Origin: Sporobolomyces roseus
Lineage: Eukaryota; Basidiomycota; Microbotryomycetes; Sporidiobolales; Sporidiobolaceae
Direction of reading: 5' to 3'
DNA: 64,000 bases
Assembly: GCA_016617785.1 (NCBI GenBank)
Contig: JADILM010000005.1
Location: 558,001-622,000 of the forward strand
Under the pieces are notes generated by a model that was given only the letters and a program-made list of their open reading frames with translations, was not told the DNA's origin and searched no databases. Both the position numbers and the translations under genes were made by a program. Shown here in pieces: positions 1 to 12,900 of this stretch. Positions within the stretch are counted from its first letter, which is position 1. Each line of letters opens with the position of its first letter.

Positions 1-106
1 TCGATCAATGTCTCTCTATTTCGCTACACTCCCCATTCGACGAGAGTGCAAAGTAGAAGTGTATTGTATGACAACAAAGAGAGTAGTAAACATGCGAAAG
101 AGACTA
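1..106. other. Left edge, 3' flank of CRAL-TRIO gene
   Basis: 106 bp after the CRAL-TRIO stop, AT-richer, no gene visible. Confidence 0.5.
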
Positions 107-2458
107 CTAATTTGACAATTTTAATTCCTTGATCAATAGGTTCGCTTTTTCCTTTCCAACGAGTAACCTCAACGCGATAGCCCTCGATTCCCGCAGAACT
201 TGACGTGGGGTATCGACAATCGACAACCTCAGAAATCTCTTGATCTTGTCCCGACGATTTGGAGTGCGGATGAGGACGAAGAGGAGTGCGAAATAGAAAT
301 AAAGCGGGTCGATATCGATGTAGGAAGCGAAAGGACGGGGTGGAGGGACTGCCGGTACAAAGGAAGACGTCGAGGAGGACGAAGCTGAACCGTTGTTGTA
401 GGAAGACGACGGGCTCTTGGCCCAATGAACCTTCATTCCTCGTTTCTCGAAATCCTTCTCTTTCATCACTGGTTGAGGCTTGACGACTCGTGGTTGCGGC
501 AGTAGTCCCAGTCCAGTGATCTTGAGTAGCATAGCGAACAGTAGTGATAAGCGATAGCGGATTGCACGGTGAAGGGCGAGGAAGCGGAGAGCGGCGAGAT
601 AGGTGAGAGTTCGAAGCAAATCTCGTTTGCGACGACGCTGGTGATGGGGTCGAGGAATGCCAGATGGATCGAGATGTGACGAGGGAACGATAGCTGGGTA
701 GCCAAAGTGAGGGTTCGAAGCGTTGTAAGGCGACTGATAAGGGAAACAAAGGTCAGCACCCATCTTCGAGCGCAGAGATGGATGGAACTCTGCTCACCAT
801 CGTTTGCATAGCGTGATCAGACAGTGCCGAATCTGTTGTCGATAGGGGTTCGAGACCTCTCCGTCTTGCTGGCGAAGCTTCCCTTGAGGTAGCTCTCGAG
901 GTCGCCCTCGAAGAGAACCTCGAACTCCGTCTCGAGTGCGAAGTCGAAGGGTATCCCGACTCTCCCGTTCCTCCTCCCGCGTACTCGCTCTGTGTATCAT
1001 CCTCTCCAGCATCACTATCTTCTGAACCCACCGAATCCTCGCTATCCAATTCCCTCTGTGTCTCTTCCAATTTCGCCTGCAACTCAGCCAAACTTCTCAC
1101 CCTCCTCAATGAACCCGTTCCAGCTTCCGTGTCGACCTTCTTCGTTCCTTTGCCCCATCCTCCGAACCATGAAGTAGAAGCGGTAGGCGGACTAGCTTTG
1201 TTTGCGGTAGTCATTACGAGTCCACTCGTTCTTCTCGAAAGTGATGGAGTTCCCGGTCGACTGTTTTCTCCAGCAGAATGGAACACTTCGCTCTTGAGTG
1301 ATGCTGAAGAGACATTGGTCGAGGGTGCGCGAGAGTGAGTCGTCGATTCAGGTTGAGGTTGTCCATATTTCTCGAGAATCGGATTCGAGGGTGTGTATTC
1401 GAATTGAACGTTCCCTCCGTGTTCTGTGAACCCGATTGAGCTTTCAGTTCTCAGAACGGATGTGACAGAATCGATCAATCGCGCTCACCGACGAGCAAAT
1501 GATCTTCATCGAAGAATTCGAGCAATTCTTGTTTACTTGGGAACAGAATCCGTTCGAGAGCTGTATTTGGTAAGACTCGTTTCGCCAATTGCCACATTCC
1601 AGCATACGCCCATCCATAGTTGAGTACGAAGACTGTAAAGATCGGCTCAGCTCGAAGGTCGCGACGCTTCAGAATCGAAACGAAACTCACTCGCTCCAAT
1701 CATTCCTGGGAAATGATTCTTTAGTAGATCCATGAAGAACGGCAAGAGTTCCACTTCCTGTCAAACTCAAGATCGTTCTTCAGTACTCGATATGTGAGGC
1801 TGAAGCAGACTGAACTGACAAGATTCGACATTCCCGCTTTATCCAAATCGACGATCACGACCATTTGCAATGTCGGATCCTGACCTTTCCTCGACCTACT
1901 AAGATCCGACAACCATCTTCTGCCAATCTCCCATCCCAACTTTGACAGATCCTTCAAAGCGTCTAGTTTCCCATCTTCAGTTCGTTGAACATATCTCAAA
2001 TTGAGGATTGCGCAAGGTCTCCCGAATCTATCGATCAACTCTGGGTGGAAGAAGAAGAGAGGGTTCTCGAGGTAGACTGATGGGATCGAGGAAGGTGTCA
2101 AGTCGCGAAGGGAAGAAGAGAGGCGCCAGGAGAGAGTTGCATGAAGAAGTTCGAGGGAACGGTTTGTCGAAAAGCGAGCTCTTCGGCAAAAGCGAAAGAC
2201 CGTGACTGCAGTATATCACGCTCTTTCAGCTCTGAACTGGTCTGTTCAGGGTGGAGAGAGGGCTGAAGACTTACCCCGGTCTTTCAAGATTTGAGTTGCC
2301 GCTGAAACTGACTCCTCGTCTAGATCTAGCTCCTCCTGTAGTGTAGGAATCAAGGTAGAGATTGCTTCATCTTGCAAGTCGCGTACAAATTGGGCGTTGT
2401 CGTTGTATTGAATCGCGATGGCCTGTTTTCGAGAGCGGAGGGATTCGATGGTAGCCAT
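107..2458 (-). CDS. CRAL-TRIO (Sec14-like) lipid-transfer protein
   Basis: Six exons join cleanly (2458-2275, 2205-1820, 1757-1691, 1632-1489, 1423-798, 733-107) into 677 codons. The N-terminal helical part contains RFCRRARF and SLELLHATLSWRL, matching the CRAL-TRIO N domain. The lipid-binding domain follows, with VVIVDLDKAGMSNL, ELLPFFMDLLKNHFPG, FVLNYGWAYAGMWQLAKRV and LLVEHGGNVQFEY, the usual core of Sec14-type phosphatidylinositol/lipid transfer proteins. After this come about 200 Ser/Glu-rich, probably disordered residues, then a C-terminal part with two hydrophobic stretches (around RLSLLFAMLLKITGLG and YFYFALLFVLI) that could attach it to a membrane. I chose the start MATIESL because an upstream in-frame Met lies in a hydrophobic stretch unlike the family. 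Soluble Sec14 proteins lack such a tail, so this is a larger membrane-associated relative. The substrate lipid cannot be read from sequence. Confidence 0.88.
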
Positions 2459-2771
2459 CCTGCCTGGCGTTTCCTGGGATGTCGCTTCGGTTTGGGCAGT
2501 CACTCGTTGTCGCAGGGCGAAAAGTGGGTGAAAAGAAGAAGTGGGCGAGAAGAACAAGAAAACGGGCACCACAATCTTCGCAAGGGACGCTCACTCTCTC
2601 ACGTTCGAATCACAGATTTCGTCAAATGCGGAGGATTGGTATTGTAGGTAGGTAGAGGGAAGGCTAAACATAGGTAGAGGGAAACAAACGAAAAAAAGGG
2701 AGTGGAAACGCAGATTTTGACAAGGTCTAAAATTTTGGCACGACCCGTACATAAAGACATTAGGAGGGCAT

Positions 2772-4131
2772 CTAGAGGTCGGCATCGTCTGTCGAGAGAG
2801 AAAAAAGGAACAATCGGGGTCAGCATGCGAGATTTCTCGGAGGTCGTAAAGTTGCAAAGTAGGAAAGTAATAGTTTCGACTTACCTTCATCGGGAAGAGG
2901 AGCGGCAGCGGCCTTGTCGAGCTCGGCTTGGTATTGAGCCATAAGGTTGGAGTCGACTTGAACTTCAGGAGGAGCGAGGGCAGGGGCGGCGACGAATTCG
3001 AGGTTGGCGTTTCCGACAAGCTTGCGCGCGAGCCAGAGGAAAGGTCGCTCGAAGTTGTAGTTGGACTTGGCAGAGATTTCAAAGTATTGAAGGTTCTTCT
3101 TGCGGTGGAAGGTGACGGCTCCGGTCTTTACTTTTCGCTCCTGCGTTGAGCAAAGATACTCGGATCAGTTCCCGACCGTAGTGATCGAACAATGTAACTC
3201 GACGCACCTTGACATCAACCTTGTTACCGCAGAGAACGATAGGAATGTTCTCGCAAACACGCTCGAGATCTCGGTGCCAGTTAGGGACGTTCTTGTAGGT
3301 GATCTTTGAGGTAACATCGAACATGATGATACCGCATTGTCCCTGTAATCGAGTTCACTCTCGTCAGTTCTCGTTCGTACAGACCGCTTCCGCTGCCTCG
3401 CAGCAAGGTAGCGAGATTCTAGAGTGGAAACTCGCCTGGATGTAATAACCGTCACGAAGTCCACCGAACTTTTCTTGTCCTGCGGTATCCCAAACGTTGA
3501 AGCAGATGGTACCAAAGTTGGTGTGGAAAGTAAGAGGGTGAACCTCAACACCGAGAGTAGCTAGATAGCGACAGAACGAGATTCAATATCAAGTCGGAAT
3601 TCGGTCTTGCAAGGCGAGGAAACTAACCGATGTACTTCTTCTCGAACTCTCCCTGTTGTAGCAAAGAACGTAAGTCAGTGTCTGTCACAATACAGAGGGT
3701 GATAGCTTCTCGTCATCAAACTCACGGTCAAATGCTATGGAAGGGGAAGATCACTGTCAGCGAATGCAAGTCAACGAGCGCAGAGAGCAGTGCTTACACG
3801 CTTGACGAAGGTCGTCTTTCCTGTTCCTCCATCTCCGACTAGATGTGACCGAATTCAGAGGTTCGAAAGAAAGGTTGGATGAGGCGAATTAGCGAATAGA
3901 GTCGTAGGGAGTAGTAGCGCGCGCGATGAAAAGCCCAGATAGATCATAGGATTATTAGGATTGTGTTCACGAGGTTCAAAGAGCAGCAGGTGGCGAGGAA
4001 TGGGGAGAGTTTGAGGAGGAGAGAAGGAGGTCAGCAAAGTTGTCCTGTACTTCAGACGAGAGCTATGCGAGCGACTGTAATGACTTACCAAGAACAAGCT
4101 TGAATGTGGGAACTTCTTGAGCGGCAGCCAT
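2772..4131 (-). CDS. GSP1: Ran GTPase (GTP-binding nuclear protein Gsp1)
   Basis: Eight exons (4131-4089, 3838-3798, 3734-3726, 3652-3628, 3560-3436, 3342-3208, 3140-2885, 2788-2772) give 216 residues, normal for Ran. Seen directly: P-loop GDGGTGKTT, switch I region [26 protein letters not shown], the Ran basic patch [15 protein letters not shown], and an acidic tail ending DEDDADL. Ran drives nuclear import and export and spindle assembly. Exon 3 is only 9 nt (His-Leu-Thr) and the last exon 17 nt. The intron after codon Gln in GYYIQ starts with GC (3435-3434, context CAG/GCGAGT) and ends in AG, so it is a GC-AG intron. All splice calls are fixed by the very high conservation of Ran. Confidence 0.97.
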
Positions 4132-4531
4132 TCGGTTAGTGTGAGTGGTGAGGGTTGGAGACGACTTTGTAGGAGAAGAATTTCTGAGTGAGGGTGAAGA
4201 AAAATATCGCAAGTCGTCGATTCTCTCAAACTGAAGATTACTGCTTCAGCTGAGCGAATATGATGGTTTCTTTCGAGGAACAGAGTCGATTTGAGCGATT
4301 CGACGAAAATCATCGATTTCGCAGGATTCTTTGCGAACCCGTCGAGGACCGCTGCAGGCTCTCTGAATAGCCTCGCTAGGCTGAGCCAGCGCTGAGATAG
4401 CTTCAGCTCGACAAGCTCTCTTTAAGCAGAGGCGAAGATTGCCCCCGTCAAGCGTGTGACAAGGAGATAATTTCGAAGGATTCGGTTAAAAGTCAATGTC
4501 CAAGAGCTATCTACACCTCACTCTCTCCAGA
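4132..4531. other. Intergen between AA11-like gene and Ran
   Basis: About 400 bp lies between the stop of the AA11-like gene and the start of Ran, both on the minus strand. It should hold the Ran promoter and the upstream gene's 3' UTR. I see no coding potential or RNA gene. Confidence 0.6.
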
Positions 4532-6198
4532 CTACCTTCGATGATGCCTATGTCCATGCTTCTTCCCGTGTCCTCGACCATGTTTCGGCCTCTTCTTCTC
4601 GTAGTAATCGTCACTATCGCTCGCAGAATCTGAACTATCTTCACTGTCGTTCGCTCGATCGTAGTCGTCTGATGTGCTGCGACGACGCAAGAGGCATACG
4701 GCGAGGCCCCCAAGAGCTATGAGGGCAACAGCGGCGAGTGCGAACTTGATGAACGTGGCAGAGGCCTCTGAATCGGTCGACGAGGAAGAGGATGAAGAGG
4801 ATCCGCTATTTGTAGGTTTCTGTCGTTCGGCGAGATCAGTAATGAGCTGCCAGTGAGATCATAGAGCGAGAGTGACGTACTGCTGTCGTAGAACCACTCC
4901 CTCCAGCTTCTTCCTCCTCTTCGTCGTCTTCATCGCCTCCCGATGAGCTACCTCCTCCCGTACTTCCTCCTGTTGCAGCACTCGAGGTCTTCGAGCTCGA
5001 AGCAGCAGCAGAAGCTGTTCCGTCGCCTCCTTCAGTCGCACTCGGTTTCGAGTCTCCTCCTCCCGTTTCTTTAGGTCCATCGTCCGATCTCGAAGACGTC
5101 TTTGACGGTTTATCTCCTCCTCCGTCTCCTTCTCCTGCTGCTGGTCCACCACCACCTCCCGAGTTCTTGACGGTGAGAATCTTCGTGTTGTCGTAATCAG
5201 GGCAATCGGGAGGTGATGCAGACTATTCGAGCAACATCGGTCAGTCTCTCTTCTTCGAACAGAGATTTATAGCAGAACCTACTGGAGGGCTACCTTCAGA
5301 GTACTTTCCACCATAGAAGACTTGATCACCGGGAGCTGGATAGACTACATCCGTTCCTTCTGGATTGATGCACCTAGAATGAACGAGCAATCCCAGTCAA
5401 TGCTTGCGTCGAGTCACTTCGAGCTGTCGAAAGACGTACGAGTCCTCACCGAAAGTGTTTGCGCGAAACACAGTCGGTCCAGTGAACTCTGAAGCTGAAC
5501 CAGTAATCGCAACGACAGCAACATTTTGATAGAGTTCGCGATTCCCAGATTGATTCGACCAACTCCACCAAAAGAAAGCCTTGTCCGCTCCTGGGAGATC
5601 GGGAACTTTGAAGGTGTAGGGAAGGGATAGAGGGCATCCTCCAATCCAAGACGCTATCACTACCATCGATTCGCATGCGTCGTAGCTGACTCCGACTTGA
5701 CAGCTCCCCCCGTTGTGTACCGCAGTGCCGAGGAGGTCCCAGGTGAAGTCTTCACCGCTGACAAGGGTGGCGACTGGCGAAAGAGCGGAAAGTATTTCAG
5801 CTGTACATCGAGATTTCGCTGGATAGTTGCTGTGAATCAGGACCTCTCGTCAGTATGCCCAATATCATCGCTGCTGAAGAATCCCGACTCACCTGCCATC
5901 CTTCTCGAGAGGTGCAGTCATCGAATAATCTCTGTAGAAAGAAACGGGTTTAGGGTAAGCGAGCAGACGCGAAGAGGGGGGTGCCTCGAGCTTACATGTT
6001 CGCTTCTTCTGTCTGCGGATCTTGTTTCGAGTACACGGCGAGAGGTTCGACAAGCTGAAAAGGAAGAACGAGTCAGTTTCGGGTGAGAATTGACGAGAAA
6101 AGCGAGAGACTGACCTCCATGTGAGCCCATGCTGCTCGAGTGAACGCTGTGAGGAGCACGTAGAGCCCTAGCTTTGTCCTTGCTCTCCGTCGTGTCAT
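4532..6198 (-). CDS. AA11-like lytic polysaccharide monooxygenase, membrane-anchored
   Basis: Seven exons (6198-6115, 6054-5996, 5931-5893, 5829-5440, 5373-5283, 5222-4881, 4819-4532) give 430 residues. A signal peptide (MTRRRARTKLGLYVLL... ending RAAWA) is followed at once by His, the copper-ligating N-terminal residue of the LPMO histidine brace. The second ligand sits in GTAVHNGGSCQV, the form seen in chitin-active AA11 enzymes, with SWIGGCP, FFWWSWSNQSGNRELYQN and CINPEGTDVVYPAPGD also family-like. After about residue 215 comes a Gly/Ser/Asp-rich linker, then a membrane span (FIKFALAAVALIALGGLAV) and a basic/acidic cytoplasmic tail ending HGHRHHRR. Most LPMOs are secreted, so tethering by a C-terminal span is unusual and suggests a role on the cell's own wall. 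Substrate and activity are inferred. An upstream in-frame Met at 6264 is possible but would weaken the signal peptide. Confidence 0.85.
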
Positions 6199-6595
6199 GT
6201 CGAGGGTGACGGAAGAGACTAAGAGAAGAGAACTGAGCGAACGGACGAGAAGAGAAATCTCCATCGGCTTCCGCGGTCTTCTGAAAAGGTGTTAGCTCTA
6301 CCACGGGATCATGAAGTATTGAAGAGGAGCAGCGCTAGCTAGCATGGTCGATGGGAGGCGTCGAGAGTCAAAAGCGAGGGCGAGATTCGGGGGTCGTTTC
6401 GCTCGTGGAGAAGTCCTAGAGGCGCCGAGTCCTCGTACTGTCTATTCCTGAGCAAGATAGCAATTGTTTGAGCACGTAGCGAGCATCCTCGAGATAGCGA
6501 GTGAATGGCGAGAGAGCAACCTCTGTCTCAAGGTTGAATGAGGAGTTGACTTCCTTCCTTCACCTCACAAGAACTTCAAGTCACGCACACAGCTC
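6199..6595. promoter_or_regulatory. Divergent promoter region, AA11-like gene and GID5
   Basis: A 397-bp gap separates two genes transcribed away from each other, so it must contain both promoters. No clear TATA box or known operator was recognised. Confidence 0.5.
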
Positions 6596-9574
6596 ATGAC
6601 ATCTCCTGCGACCCTCCACGATCTATCGACAGCAACAGACAAGCGATCCTACCTTCAAACTATCCTCAAACAGATCGTCGGATCAACTCATCGAAAGACA
6701 GCTTTACTCCAGGCTGGAGGGGTGGAGAGGTATGTACAGTGCTCTATAGTAGTCTCAGAGCAGTACAAGCTAACTTGGAAGTGCCTCTGTAGCTTGGTCT
6801 CCCTTCTTTACTCCCCACTTCGAGCAGTCTCGACTTTGAACGGAGAGGACTCGCTCGCTCTCAGTACTGAAGCTGCTGCCGTATTAGCCGCTCTGTCCCT
6901 TCGTGTGTCTTATCCCTCCTCCATAGAAAGAATTGCAGCTGATCACGGATTCGCGAATTTCAGCTACCCTCGATGCCGTTTCAACTTTCGCCTCTGCAAA
7001 CGCCTATCAAGCTATAGCTGTCGCTTTCACCCAAATCTACTCAATAGCACCTTCTCCCGACGTCACGGAAGCAGCCCATCAGAAGCACCTTGACGTTCAC
7101 CTCCGTGCGCTCAAAACGCTTTTCATCGATCTCGTCAAAGTGAGGGATGCGCAAACCTTTCAGCTACACAAAGCGATCCCTCCGCAGACTGTATGGGACT
7201 TTGTCAACAGCAAGAAGGGGAAGGAGAAAGAAGGAGATGTCGAAATGGTCGAGGTCGAATCTGCTCTCGAACCATCAACCGGTTCAGGAGTTGATTACGA
7301 AGGAGCACTCGCATCGATCTACAGCCACACTCCTTCAGCTTTCTCTTCGTCTGCCCCCTCCGGATCATCGACAGTCTCTCTCGAAGCGTCGACCCCTCGA
7401 CGATCGCCGACACTCGACGCTCTTCTCAGCCTCCTCTCTGAAGCTTCACAGCCAGACTCGCCCAGCAGTCGACTCACCAGCTCCTCACAACGCATGCGAA
7501 TAGCTGATAGCATCTGCGCTCTACTCGCTGGAACGGTCACGAAGATCGCTGAAAGGAAAGCGATCGTTGAGGGTGCTCGAGGGAAAGAAGTTTCGGCCGC
7601 TTTGAAGCGCTTAGCGGCGACAGGATCTGACAAGGTACGTCTTCTTGTTGCTGAGTGTGTCGCAAGCGCTCACACATGCGACCTTTCCGCAGATTCGAGA
7701 AGGAGCGCTCAAAGCAGCAACGGCAATCGTGAGAGATTCGTTCGAAGTTCTCCAGGTATTCATGGGTACGTCGATACAAGAAACATCTCAACTGTATTGA
7801 GCATCATTCTAAGCTAGTTCTGCAACAGACGAAAGAGTTCAAATCACCGAATCGATAGCACCTTTTCACCTTTTGGTACAATCGACAAACCCTTCGATTC
7901 GACTCGCTGCGATTTCGTTCTGGACCACTGCGGAAAGACTCGTACCATACATCGATACACCTGGTGCTGCCGAACCTGCGGTGTTGTTATCGCTCATCGA
8001 GAAAGAACCTACTTTACGAGGTCAAGCGGCGCTTACTTTGGGTGCGCCTTGATCTTCTGCGGCAGACTCTGATATGAACTCACTGATTATATCGTCTGAA
8101 AACAGCGCATCTACTTCTCGGCAAACGGATGATGCAGGATCGAGCAGTTTCTGCGAATTGCTTCGACATTCTCAAGAGAACTCTCGACGAACTCCCTACA
8201 CTCGCTCAACTTGCCAATCACACGCGTACAGCGAATGATCAAGATGATGAGATTCGTACTGTGAGTTCTACCTGTTCCTCTTTCTTCTGAAGCTGAGCTC
8301 ATCTCTCCTGAATTCAGGGCATTCTATGTACTTTCGCAGCGCTCATCGATGAATCCGAGACGAATCGGCGACTCCTCCTCGACTCGAAACTCCTTCCTCA
8401 CCTCCTCGAATCACTCGTTCATCCCGTCAGCGGAGTTCGTCTCGCAGCCTGTCACGTCCTGCGCGCCCTCTCTCGATCCGTCAACGTACTCCGAACCGAT
8501 CTCGTCGAGAGTCGAGCGGAAGGTCCTCTCATTCAGCTCCTTCGGGAAGATGAAAGCGAACAAGTACAAACAGTCGCTGCTGGAGTCTTCGCCAACCTTC
8601 TCCTCGACTTCTCACCAATGAGGAGAGTCTTGATCGATGCGGGATGTATACCGAGGATGTGTCGTTTGGCACTGTATAGCAAAGATGAGGGTTTGCGGCG
8701 GAGTGCTCTTGCGGCGATTAAGAATGGTAAGCAGAGCATTTTCGCTCGATTACTGAGTGCTCGTTAGCTGATTCCCCATCTGCTACAGCTACGTATCAGA
8801 GCTCGAAAGCTTTCAAACAGAATCTACTTCAAGACTTAACCTGGCGAGATCTCGAAGCGTGAGTCTCTCTGTCTCTCACCTTTCGCGACTCCTCGACTGA
8901 ATTTCCGACTTCGCACAGGCTATGTGACATCTCGACTGCTCCTCCTCTCATTCAAGAATCGCTCGCCATCATCCGTAACATCACCTGCGTAACGAACAAC
9001 GAGATACTCAACACTCTCGACGATTGCGGCGAAGATCGATTACTCGGTCTCCTGTTGTCACATTTGACTCGGGCTAGTACTCATGAGATCAATGCGACGC
9101 AGGTGAGCTCATATCGGTATGCTTCGTTCCTCAACGTGACGAATCTGACTTTTGAGTCTGTTTTTCGCAGGCTCTCTACTGTCTCAACAACATCGCTACT
9201 GCAGGAGAGGCCTCGCAACTCGCCATCGCTTCTCATACAGAGATCCTCCGATACCTGATCCACCTTCTCGTGAGTCTGCGTTTTACTCGCTTTTTGTTTT
9301 CGCAAAGTCTGATTCCTTCGTTTTCTTGCAGGACAACTCGAGTCCGCGAATTCGAACAGCTTCGTTGTGGAATATCAACAACCTGGTCTATCGAAGGATT
9401 CCCTACTCTGCATCTCCCGCCACGTCGACAGTACCCCGACAGCGACGACCTCAAGAGATCGTCGAGAAACTTCGAGCTCTCGGACTGGAGGGTCGATTGA
9501 AATCTCTAGAAAGAGACACTGATCTCAATGTTAGGGAAAGAGTTAGAGATATCAAAGAGGCGATGATGATTTAG
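6596..9574 (+). CDS. Armadillo-repeat protein, GID5/Vid28 (ARMC8) homologue
   Basis: Eleven exons (6596-6729, 6793-6902, 6964-7634, 7693-7765, 7829-8041, 8106-8260, 8318-8726, 8789-8858, 8919-9102, 9171-9269, 9332-9574) give 786 residues, close to Vid28 and ARMC8 size. The protein is built of helical ARM repeats, for example LLPHLLESLVHPVSGVRLAA and VQTVAAGVFANLLLDFSPMR. The C terminus (LWNINNLVYRR, then DTDLNVRERVRDIKEAM) matches the ARMC8 ending, where an Asn-rich repeat is followed by a last short helix. ARMC8/Gid5 is the substrate-receptor adaptor of the GID/CTLH ubiquitin ligase, which in yeast destroys gluconeogenic enzymes. An acidic, Ser-rich loop lies near residues 130-220. Function is assigned by family; the specific match to Gid5 rather than another ARM protein is moderately sure. 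Confidence 0.8.
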
Positions 9575-9980
9575 CTCACTTGAGATTTGTTCGTGAGTAA
9601 TTCAAGCTCCCCTTCATTCTCCTCACTCTTCGGTCCACGACTTTGCGGCTCGACACTTCTCCCGCTTTATGTCTGGCGAGACTGCGAAGATCCACCTTAT
9701 CCGGGTCGTCATCGTGGGCAGCACCCTCAAACGCAAGCTACGGAGATTTCTGTACTGGACCGGTGCTTTCTTTCAATGTTTCGGCGCTTACTCATCTTCT
9801 CACTCTCATCGATTTCCTCTTTTCCTCGTGCTCACGACACTCGAATGTCAAATATAGGTCAACTAGCGTCGAAACCCCCACTCGGGACGGCTTTTACACA
9901 TTTGCAATTCCCTCTTTCCGACTCTTTTGGGTTCTCTGCTCTCCTCTCTTGTAACAACCACCATTCGACGTCCTTCAAAC

Positions 9981-12900
9981 ATGATGTTTAGTGCGACGCT
10001 CGTTGTTGCACTCGCTCTCACGACTGCGACAGCAAGTCCCGTTTTGTTCGAATCATCGACTTCTCCCTCCTCAAACTCGACTACTCCTGCCTCAAATTCA
10101 ACTACTAGCTCACCATCGGATGGCTATAGATCCAAAACGGGTGGCTACATCGATGAAACCTGGAAAGCCGGTATCAAGAAAGCTCAGAAGATCGTGGATT
10201 CGATGACTTACAGCGAAAAGCTCGTCTTCGCAAGTCTACATCTCTCTTTTCGTCAAAGAAGGACCAGCTCACTGATACTTCGTCTATAGCTCAACTTGTC
10301 AACGACTCCAGTCTGTTCGGGGAACACTGTCGCAATCCCTCGTCTCGATCTCCCGGCAATCTGTTTCTCTGATTCCCCCCAAGGAATTCTCAGTCGCTAC
10401 TCTTCTCAATTCCCTTCCTCTGTGACTCGATCTGCGACATGGTCAAGAGAGGACATCTACGACGTCTCTAGTGCTATGGGGAAGGAGTTCCACGATGTCG
10501 GCATTCACACGAGTTTGAGGTATGGTTTTCTCTCTTCTGCTCCTATCGATCTCTACTCAAGTGTCGATGCTACAGCGTTGTCGTCGGACCGATGGGAAGG
10601 AGCGTGTACGATGGAAGGTCATGGGAGGGCTATGGACCAGAGTGAGTCAACTTCGAAGACTCTGTCTCATCTACTCGTTTTCTCCGCTGATTCGTTTCTT
10701 CCTGCTCGCAGCCCTTACTTCGCGGGGGAGGCAGTACGTGAGACGGTACGAGGGATCCAAGAACAAGGCAATACGGCAAACGTCAAGCATTTCTTCGCGA
10801 GTAAATCATTTTCTGCTTTTTGACGTCGACAGACTCGCCACTGACCTCTCTCGACGTCAGACGAACAAGAGTACCTGCGCACCGGTAATCCTAGCGGGAC
10901 GTACTTGGTCTCCGAAGCGAATTTTACGATCTCAAGCGAAGTGTCGGACGTCACTGCTCATGGTAAGTCCGAAACGTCGATTGCTGAACCTCGCTTTGAG
11001 CTGACATCTATCCACATGTATAGAGCTATACGTCTACCCCTTTGCAGAGGCGGTACGAGCAGGAGCAGGTTCGATCATGTGCAGCTAGTAAGCTTCTGTC
11101 TCTCCCTCTTCCATTCCCTCTCCCTCTCTCTCCCTCTTCCTCTCTCTCACTCCCACCCCCACTCCCACTCCCACCCTCTCTTCCTCTCTCCCACTCTGTA
11201 GCTACTGGTCAGTCCAGTACCGCTCGACCGACGCTGACCCCGCACAATCAACAGCAACAAGATCAATGGCACGCTCGGATGCGAGAACCCCGAGTCAATC
11301 AAGACAATCCTCAAACAGGAGCTCGGATTCCAAGGTTACGTTGTAAGTCCGTTTCACTCGTGTCTCTCGAGAATTAACCGACTGAACCCTGTTCTTTACC
11401 TCTAGTTGACCGATTGGGGAGCTTCCTACGACACTATCGAGACCGTGAGCTCGAGTCTCACTCCCTCTCTCTCTTCATTGTGCTCACTATTCCAGAAGAA
11501 AACAGGCAAACAGCGGAGTCGATTTCGTCGAAGGTGCCAACTTCGCCATGAACGCAATCTGGGACGATCGTCTTGACCAGGCTATTCAATCGGGCCAAGT
11601 TTCGCAAGATAGCGTAGACGATAAAATCCTGAGAGTCCTGACTCCCTACTTCGCCCTTTCGCAAGATACCAAGCTACCTGAAACCGATTTCTCTCGTTCC
11701 GTCGTCTCCGAGAAGCACAACGAGATTATCCGAAACGTATCGGCCAATGCTATTACGCTTCTCAAGAACAACCAGACGCTCAACTCGACTTTCGGTCTAC
11801 CAATCCAAGAGAAGGGTCTTCGCGATATCATTCTTGTCGGATCCGCTGCAACTTATGGTGCTTTCGGTGTTCTCTCCGTAAGTGCTCGCTCTTCTTTGTC
11901 AACGTGATGGGTCTAGCTCACCATACTCCCATGCCCAGAATGAGGTCCCCTCGATCATTTACAACACGCCGTCGACCGATTACCGTGGACAGGTTACAGG
12001 CGGATTTGGATCAGGAGGCGTGTACAGCCCTTACACAATCACTCCGATGGAAGCTATCACCGCAAGAGGAAGGAAAGCTTGTCCTCCTATCTTCGTCGAT
12101 GGTTACTTTGACAAGTGAGCTCCTCTTCCTCGACACTGTCTTCCAGCACCTGACTGATGTCTCTTCGATGGTACAGTAACGCTACCGCTGGTTATGAAGA
12201 TATCGGACTCGGTGGAACGTACTTCCTCGATGCTCGCCTGAACTATGCTGGAAAGGTGATCGTATTCACGTGAGCACTTTCGACACTCTTGGTATGTCCT
12301 ACGTTCAAGCAGCTGACTAGTTTTCTTATTTGCCCAGTTCTGCGATTGCAATGGAGTCTGCCGACCGAACAACCTTGGAGCTTGCGTATGGAGGAGCTGA
12401 CCTCGTCAAGTATGTCGCCGATCGATTCAATGATACGATCGTCGTCGTCAACTCTCCTGGCGCAGTCAATCTTACCTCGTTCTACGATCACCCGAATGTC
12501 ACCTCGATTCTGATGGCGTACTATCCCGGTCAGGAGGGGGGCAATTCCCTCGTAGATGTGCTGTTCGGAGATGTCAATCCGAGCGGGCACTTACCTTTCA
12601 CCATCGGCAAGTACGTCGAAGACTACGATCAAAATGCCTATTATAACGAAACTCGAGCTCCGTTCCCCAAGACCAATTTCTCCGAGGGCATCTACATCGA
12701 TTACAAGGTGAGTCTTCGTCTTTCCGTCCTCTTGCTTACAATCTCGAGAGCTGAACCGAAACCTTCTCCGAATAGTACTTCGACCAGCAAAACACTACTC
12801 CTCTCTATGAATACGGATACGGTCTCAGCTACACGACGTGAGTTCACATTCAATCATATGATTCTTCCTTGCGCTTTGACCTTCCCTTTGCGCTTCCTGG

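Noticed and set aside
11200..11254. An extra six-base exon (CTACTG) within the long GH3 intron
   Set aside because: It would give CSYYCNKING; direct splicing gives CSYNKING, which matches the paralogue and family.
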